The position numbers were made by a program, and so were the translations under genes. Below the pieces are notes generated by a model, which did not search any database, was not told the origin of the DNA, and saw only the letters and a list, made by a program, of their open reading frames with translations. Below, piece by piece: positions 59,778-64,000 of a stretch of 64,000 nucleotides of DNA (positions within the stretch are counted from its first letter, which is position 1; every line of letters starts with the position of its first letter). This DNA is from Caenorhabditis remanei. Its lineage: Eukaryota; Nematoda; Chromadorea; Rhabditida; Rhabditidae. The stretch lies in assembly GCF_010183535.1 (NCBI RefSeq), contig NC_071331.1, positions 14,260,001-14,324,000 of the forward strand, given 5' to 3'.

Positions 59778-60329
59778 ATGGTCGCAGTGATGCTCCCAAC
59801 TTCAAGGAAACCAGTGGAACAGAAGAAGCCAACAATCATTGATCAAAACTGGCCATGTTTCGTTATTGCATTCTCAATGGCTACAATCAAACTTCTCTTG
59901 TCATATACCGGAATCGAGGACTACAAAGTTCCAGGATTCAGTGAGTTTATTTTTAAAAGTTTACAAATACTGACAAAGAATTGAGATGCGACTGTTACTT
60001 TAGTCATCAGAAGAATTGAAATCAAATTAGTAAATGACATTTCTCCAGACGACGTCAACGTATTCTTCCTGATGGAACTCGGTTCAACTCCTCTTGCCAT
60101 TATTAATCCACGTGTCTGGTTTGCCATGTTCATGTGCTCTCTTGCCTATATGTCTGTTGAGACTGGATATCCAACTGTTGCTATTGTAACTATCGTCTCC
60201 ATGTTATTCATCGCCTACGCCATGGAATATTCTGATTACAAAAGAAAACAAGAAAATCAGAAGACTGCCGTCTATCAAATTCTTCCACTTGTCGATGAGA
60301 AGAAACTGAAAGAGCAGGAAATGATTTGA
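59778..60329 (+). CDS. small membrane protein, 147 aa, function unknown
   Basis: Exons 59778-59940 and 60049-60329. A polar N terminus (MVAVMLPTSRKPVEQKKPTI) is followed by three likely membrane segments (WPCFVIAFSMATIKLLLSY, PRVWFAMFMCSLAYMSV, YPTVAIVTIVSMLFIAYA) and a charged tail (EYSDYKRKQENQ...KKLKEQEMI). There is no signal-peptide cleavage site. It has an acceptor 12 bases before the ATG and AATAAA at 60472. I do not recognise a family; it sits between pyk-2 and rbr-2. Confidence 0.8.
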
Positions 60330-62227
60330 ATGTATAAAGCCCATGAATGATTTCTAATCTGATTGACCAAACTCGAGTGACAATATTTCACAAACCAATG
60401 ACTTCTTAATTCCATTTTCACTTTTTTGTAATTATATTTAATTTTCGGAGAAAATGCATTGAATAAACCTGCGGTTCTTCTTTCATGTTCTAGTTGTCTT
60501 ATTCTGGTGTGAAAAATAGAAACAGTTTTATCACTGGATATACAATTTCCGCTACAACTCCCGGCTTTCCGAATACCTTCATTATGTGCTTCCAATTAGG
60601 GAAACAACTAACTTTTTTGTGTCTCCCGGAAGAGTCAACATGAGATTCTACCGTAATCCTGTGACAACTTTTTTTCTGAGAAAAATTGAAATAAATATTG
60701 TTGTCAAACGGAATTATATATATTCAGTCACCTGTTCCCCGTTCTAATTCTTGTGTATGCTCAATCTCTATGACAACAAGACTAGATGTTCTTCATACAA
60801 ATACACAATCCATATTCTCTAACAGAACGCATCTTCACATTGCCGTCATCTCACTCGATTGAATTCCCCAGCACGCAGTTGTGTACGAGAGTCTAGACAT
60901 ATATCGTGAAACCTAAATTCTCTGCATATTCTATATTCTACACCAAATTATTTTGAACTGTACAGATATATTATCTTTTTGGTAAGTATCTGTTCTTATG
61001 AAACTTTCGAAACGTCGATCTAGAAACTGGAATGTAATAAAATCTTTACTATAGTCGGTAGAGTACTCCACTCTTGAGCGTGACCCTTTCTAACTTCTCT
61101 GCTTTACCACATCGCCAGCGTTCGATCGTAAATTTCTATGTCTGCTTCTTCTTCGGCTTCCTTTTGTCGTACGAAGAATGCATGTGTAGCAGAAGGAAAC
61201 ACGTCTTTCTCTACTTCTTCTAATCAGCTTCTTCTCTTACAAACAGCTGATTCTTTTCTGCAACTATATTCTATGACTGCACGTTCCCTCCTTTCACTTA
61301 TGACTTCGTGTAGAAGTTCTTTCAGCTATTTATCGAGATTGATCTTGTTTATTCACACATTGTCGATAATTAAAGGTTTCCTTATCATAAACCTTAATTA
61401 TCATAAAATATTCCAGAAAATTATCCATGCTCTTTCGGTGAGCCCATAATCAAATATTCTAGCCATCGGAGCCATTTTGGAAAGCCAACATTCCATTTCC
61501 CTTTCTCTATTTCTATGTTCATTTTTCCATCGTCTTCCCGTTTGCCTCGCTTTCTTTGTGCGCGCCCGTCTTCCCTCAGCTGCTGGCCTCAAAAAAAGTT
61601 AGTGCAAAAATTCACGTATTACTCAGAGGCACACGCGAGAATGTGTCGCGCACACAACAACAATAATAGTATTGAGAAGCAGTAGACGCAGAGACTTCCA
61701 CATGCAGAGACTATTGAAAAAGAGATGATTGAGACGACGAGAGCGAGGCCACGAGAGTTTTCTGCGATGGAGCGCGTTTTCAAGACATGTCGTAGCCCGA
61801 CACGGGTGGGCGCTGGGCTATTTCCTCTCACGGTTCTTCGATTTTTATCTATATTTTTTTCGGTTTCGCCCCTTATCTTTACCGCACGCAATTTTTGATG
61901 AAAAGGACATCGGACTAGTGCAAAGTGGTCAAAGAATACCGGTCTCGCCGAAAGTCTTTGGATGAAGACGCAGCGGAATAAGGTTCCTAGAAGGCCGTCA
62001 GTATAACCTTTCATGTCGTGAAGTTACTGTAGATAATCTATCCAGTGTTTTAAGTTTAAAAGTTTTCATGAATAGTCTTACATTTTCTGAATAATGATCT
62101 GATTTAAGCTTTTTAAAACTTTCACATTCAGTTAACGGTTTATATCGCCTATTTTTCTCGGTCTACAAAAAAGTTCGGGATAGAATTGTTAATTTCAGAT
62201 CTCATGAAGCTATAAGACAGACTGAAC
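60330..62227. other. intergenic region upstream of rbr-2
   Basis: The GC-rich, CpG-rich part at about 61550-61970 stands out from the AT-rich surroundings and may mark the rbr-2 promoter. An acceptor (TTAATTTCAG, ending near 62199) lies 29 bases before the ATG. ORFs here are unsupported. Confidence 0.4.
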
Positions 62228-64000
62228 ATGCGTGCACGTCGTCCAGAAGAAATAATTTCGTCGTGTGCACCCTCTACAAGTACGTCGCCTCGGAAGAAAT
62301 CAGGAGGAAATGGAGCATCGAAATCAAAAAACCATTCCAACGGAATCAGGATGGAGATGTACGATCACTTCTATAAGGTTTTAAAATGTCTTATAGTGAT
62401 CTGGTCTGCTATAAATGAGACGTTTCAGAAATTCATACGACCTCCGATGGCTCCAGTCTACTATCCAACTGCTGCGGAGTTTGCCGATCCAATCGAATAT
62501 GTTGCAAAGATTAGACCAGACGCAGAGAAGTACGGAGTCGTAAAAATTGTCCCACCAAAGGTAAGGCCTAGATATCAAATTCTGAAAACATCTAATTGAG
62601 AAATGAGGTTTAAATATGATCATCGAGTAGTTATACGAATGAAAATTCATATTTAAAAATTTCTTCCAGGAGTTTAAACCGCCATTTGCCATAAACAAAG
62701 AGACGTTCACCTTTAAACCTCGAACACAGAAGCTGAATGAAGTGGAAGCAATTGTGAAAGAGAAACACACATTCATTGAGCGTCTGATCAATTTTAACCG
62801 ATTTTCGGGTCTTCAATTTGAGTTCCCGCTGGATCGAGACGGGGAAATTGTGGACTTGTACAGACTGCACCGGATTGTTCAAAACTTTGGAGGATGTGAA
62901 GAAGTGAATGATGAAGAAAAATGGAGAGACGTTGCACGCGAATACCTTCCAAAGGAGCAAATGGCTCGCGGTGTACCGTCTGCATTCATCAATCTCATTC
63001 GATCACATTACAATAACCACATTGAACCGTTCAACCGAAATCTGAGAGACAAAGAAAAGAAAATGGATGATGAAAGTGATGAGGAAGAAGAGCGAAAACA
63101 TATGTGAGTGCAGTCCTACACAATCAGCCACGTTTTCTGCAAAGATATAACTGATTAAAAGCTATTAATTCCCAGACCTATGGTCTCAGCTAGCTAATTA
63201 GCTCCAGTAATCGAACACAAACAATAAATACCTAATTTTAGGTATCAGCACAATCATGGAACAATGCGAAGCGAACCAGAAATTCCAGATGAAAAAGAGA
63301 CAAAGGATGAAGAAGAGGAGTGTCCAATGTCCATGCAAAGTGGACGACGGAAATCGAAAAATAAGAAGTCAGCTGTCACTAAAAGAAATTCAGGTGGAAC
63401 ATCGTCTCTCAAAAACAACAGAGGAAAAAGTAAGTCGGAGTTTTAGATTTTGATCTAAATTTTTATGGTGTTTTTAACTAAATTTTGGGAGTTTTCAGGA
63501 ATCGTAAAGACAGAAGATGATGAAGAGGAAGAAGATGATTCGGTGGATGAAATAATTTGTGTGACTTGTAAAAAAGGAGAAGAGGAACAGTATCTGATTC
63601 TCTGCGACATTGAAGGATGTCCAAACGGTCTTCATACTTATTGTTGTGATCCTGCCCTCGATGAAGTTCCAACCGGTGAATGGAGATGTCCGAAATGCAT
63701 TGAATCAGAGGATGCTAAGATTGGATGCGATTGGGGGTTCTCTGAAACCGATACAGAATACAACCTGAATTCGTTCACAGAGTTCGCAAACAAATGGAAA
63801 TGCGATTATTTTAATGTGAATGATGTGTCAGAAGTGTCATGCGAAACTGTTGAACGAGAGTTCTGGAAAAATGTCATATCCCACGAAAATCCCGTTTCGG
63901 TGAAGTATGGTGCAGACCTGATTACCAGTAAAGTTGGAAGTGGATTCCCGCGAAAAGAAGACAAGCATACTGGACCTGATTCTCAACTTAAACAAGAATA
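62228..64000 (+). CDS. rbr-2: H3K4 demethylase (JARID1/KDM5), 5' part; runs off the window
   Basis: Nuclear dioxygenase removing methyl groups from histone H3 lysine 4. Exons in the window are 62228-62377, 62429-62560, 62670-63103, 63242-63429 and 63499 to the edge. Domains appear in the KDM5 order. JmjN is [21 protein letters not shown] (about residue 55 on). ARID follows from about residue 105 ([19 protein letters not shown], then [10 protein letters not shown]). An acidic/Lys-rich linker precedes the first PHD finger, [10 protein letters not shown]...[15 protein letters not shown]...GEWRCPKC (63559-63697). The start of the catalytic region is [26 protein letters not shown] up to the edge. 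The JmjC iron ligands lie outside the window. C. elegans rbr-2 is ZK593.4 (from memory). Confidence 0.95.

Noticed and set aside
61138..61449. 103-aa Ser/Cys-rich ORF upstream of rbr-2
   Set aside because: No splice context, no family and no conserved-looking pattern; likely chance in promoter DNA.

Overview
This is a nematode nuclear window, almost certainly genus Caenorhabditis. It is AT-rich with short TTTTCAG-type introns, many genes carry a splice acceptor just upstream of the ATG (as expected for SL trans-splicing or 5'UTR introns), and worm-specific genes are recognisable: the inositol trisphosphate receptor itr-1, the FMRFamide-like neuropeptide gene flp-13, the nuclear receptor nhr-8, pyruvate kinase pyk-2 and the H3K4 demethylase rbr-2. 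From memory, the left half matches C. elegans cosmid F33D4 and the right end matches ZK593, both on chromosome IV. The exact species cannot be fixed by eye.

Layout. (1) 246-16995 (+): itr-1, about 29 constitutive coding exons plus optional cassette exons and an apparent second first exon. (2) 17494-25901 (-): flp-13, a sphingolipid delta-4 desaturase, then mrpl-1 and emc-6 (emc-6 lies 231 bp upstream of mrpl-1 on the same strand and may share an operon with it). A tRNA-like remnant lies between the desaturase and mrpl-1. (3) 25902-26454: the divergent promoter of emc-6 and mrps-24 contains a 203-bp palindromic MITE with an exact 8-bp target duplication. (4) mrps-24 and nhr-8 (+), then an uncharacterised secreted 659-aa protein (-). 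(5) 35259-47613: an accessory island of secreted proteins. It holds a Gly/Gln-repeat protein, five DUF148 (SXP/RAL-2, ANIS5-like) genes with hypervariable Gly-rich regions, a pair of tail-to-tail duplicated 85-aa secreted proteins, and a protein with an acidic front and a cationic helix-like middle. (6) 47988-51771 (-): a multi-pass membrane protein gene. One of its introns contains a tRNA-Leu(CAA) gene cut in two by a 1.7-kb transposon-like insertion, which itself contains a long near-perfect inverted repeat. (7) 54793-60329 (+): pyk-2 and two nematode-type small proteins (one secreted, one membrane). (8) 62228 to window end (+): the 5' part of rbr-2 (JmjN, ARID, first PHD finger and the start of the catalytic region).

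How the genes relate. itr-1 (ER calcium release), nhr-8, pyk-2, rbr-2, mrpl-1, mrps-24 and emc-6 are conserved single-copy genes of basic physiology. The middle island is fast-evolving, secreted and probably highly expressed (clear TATA boxes, repeats). Gene structures were assigned by reading splice sites and frames by hand; the exon sums give whole codons for every complete gene.
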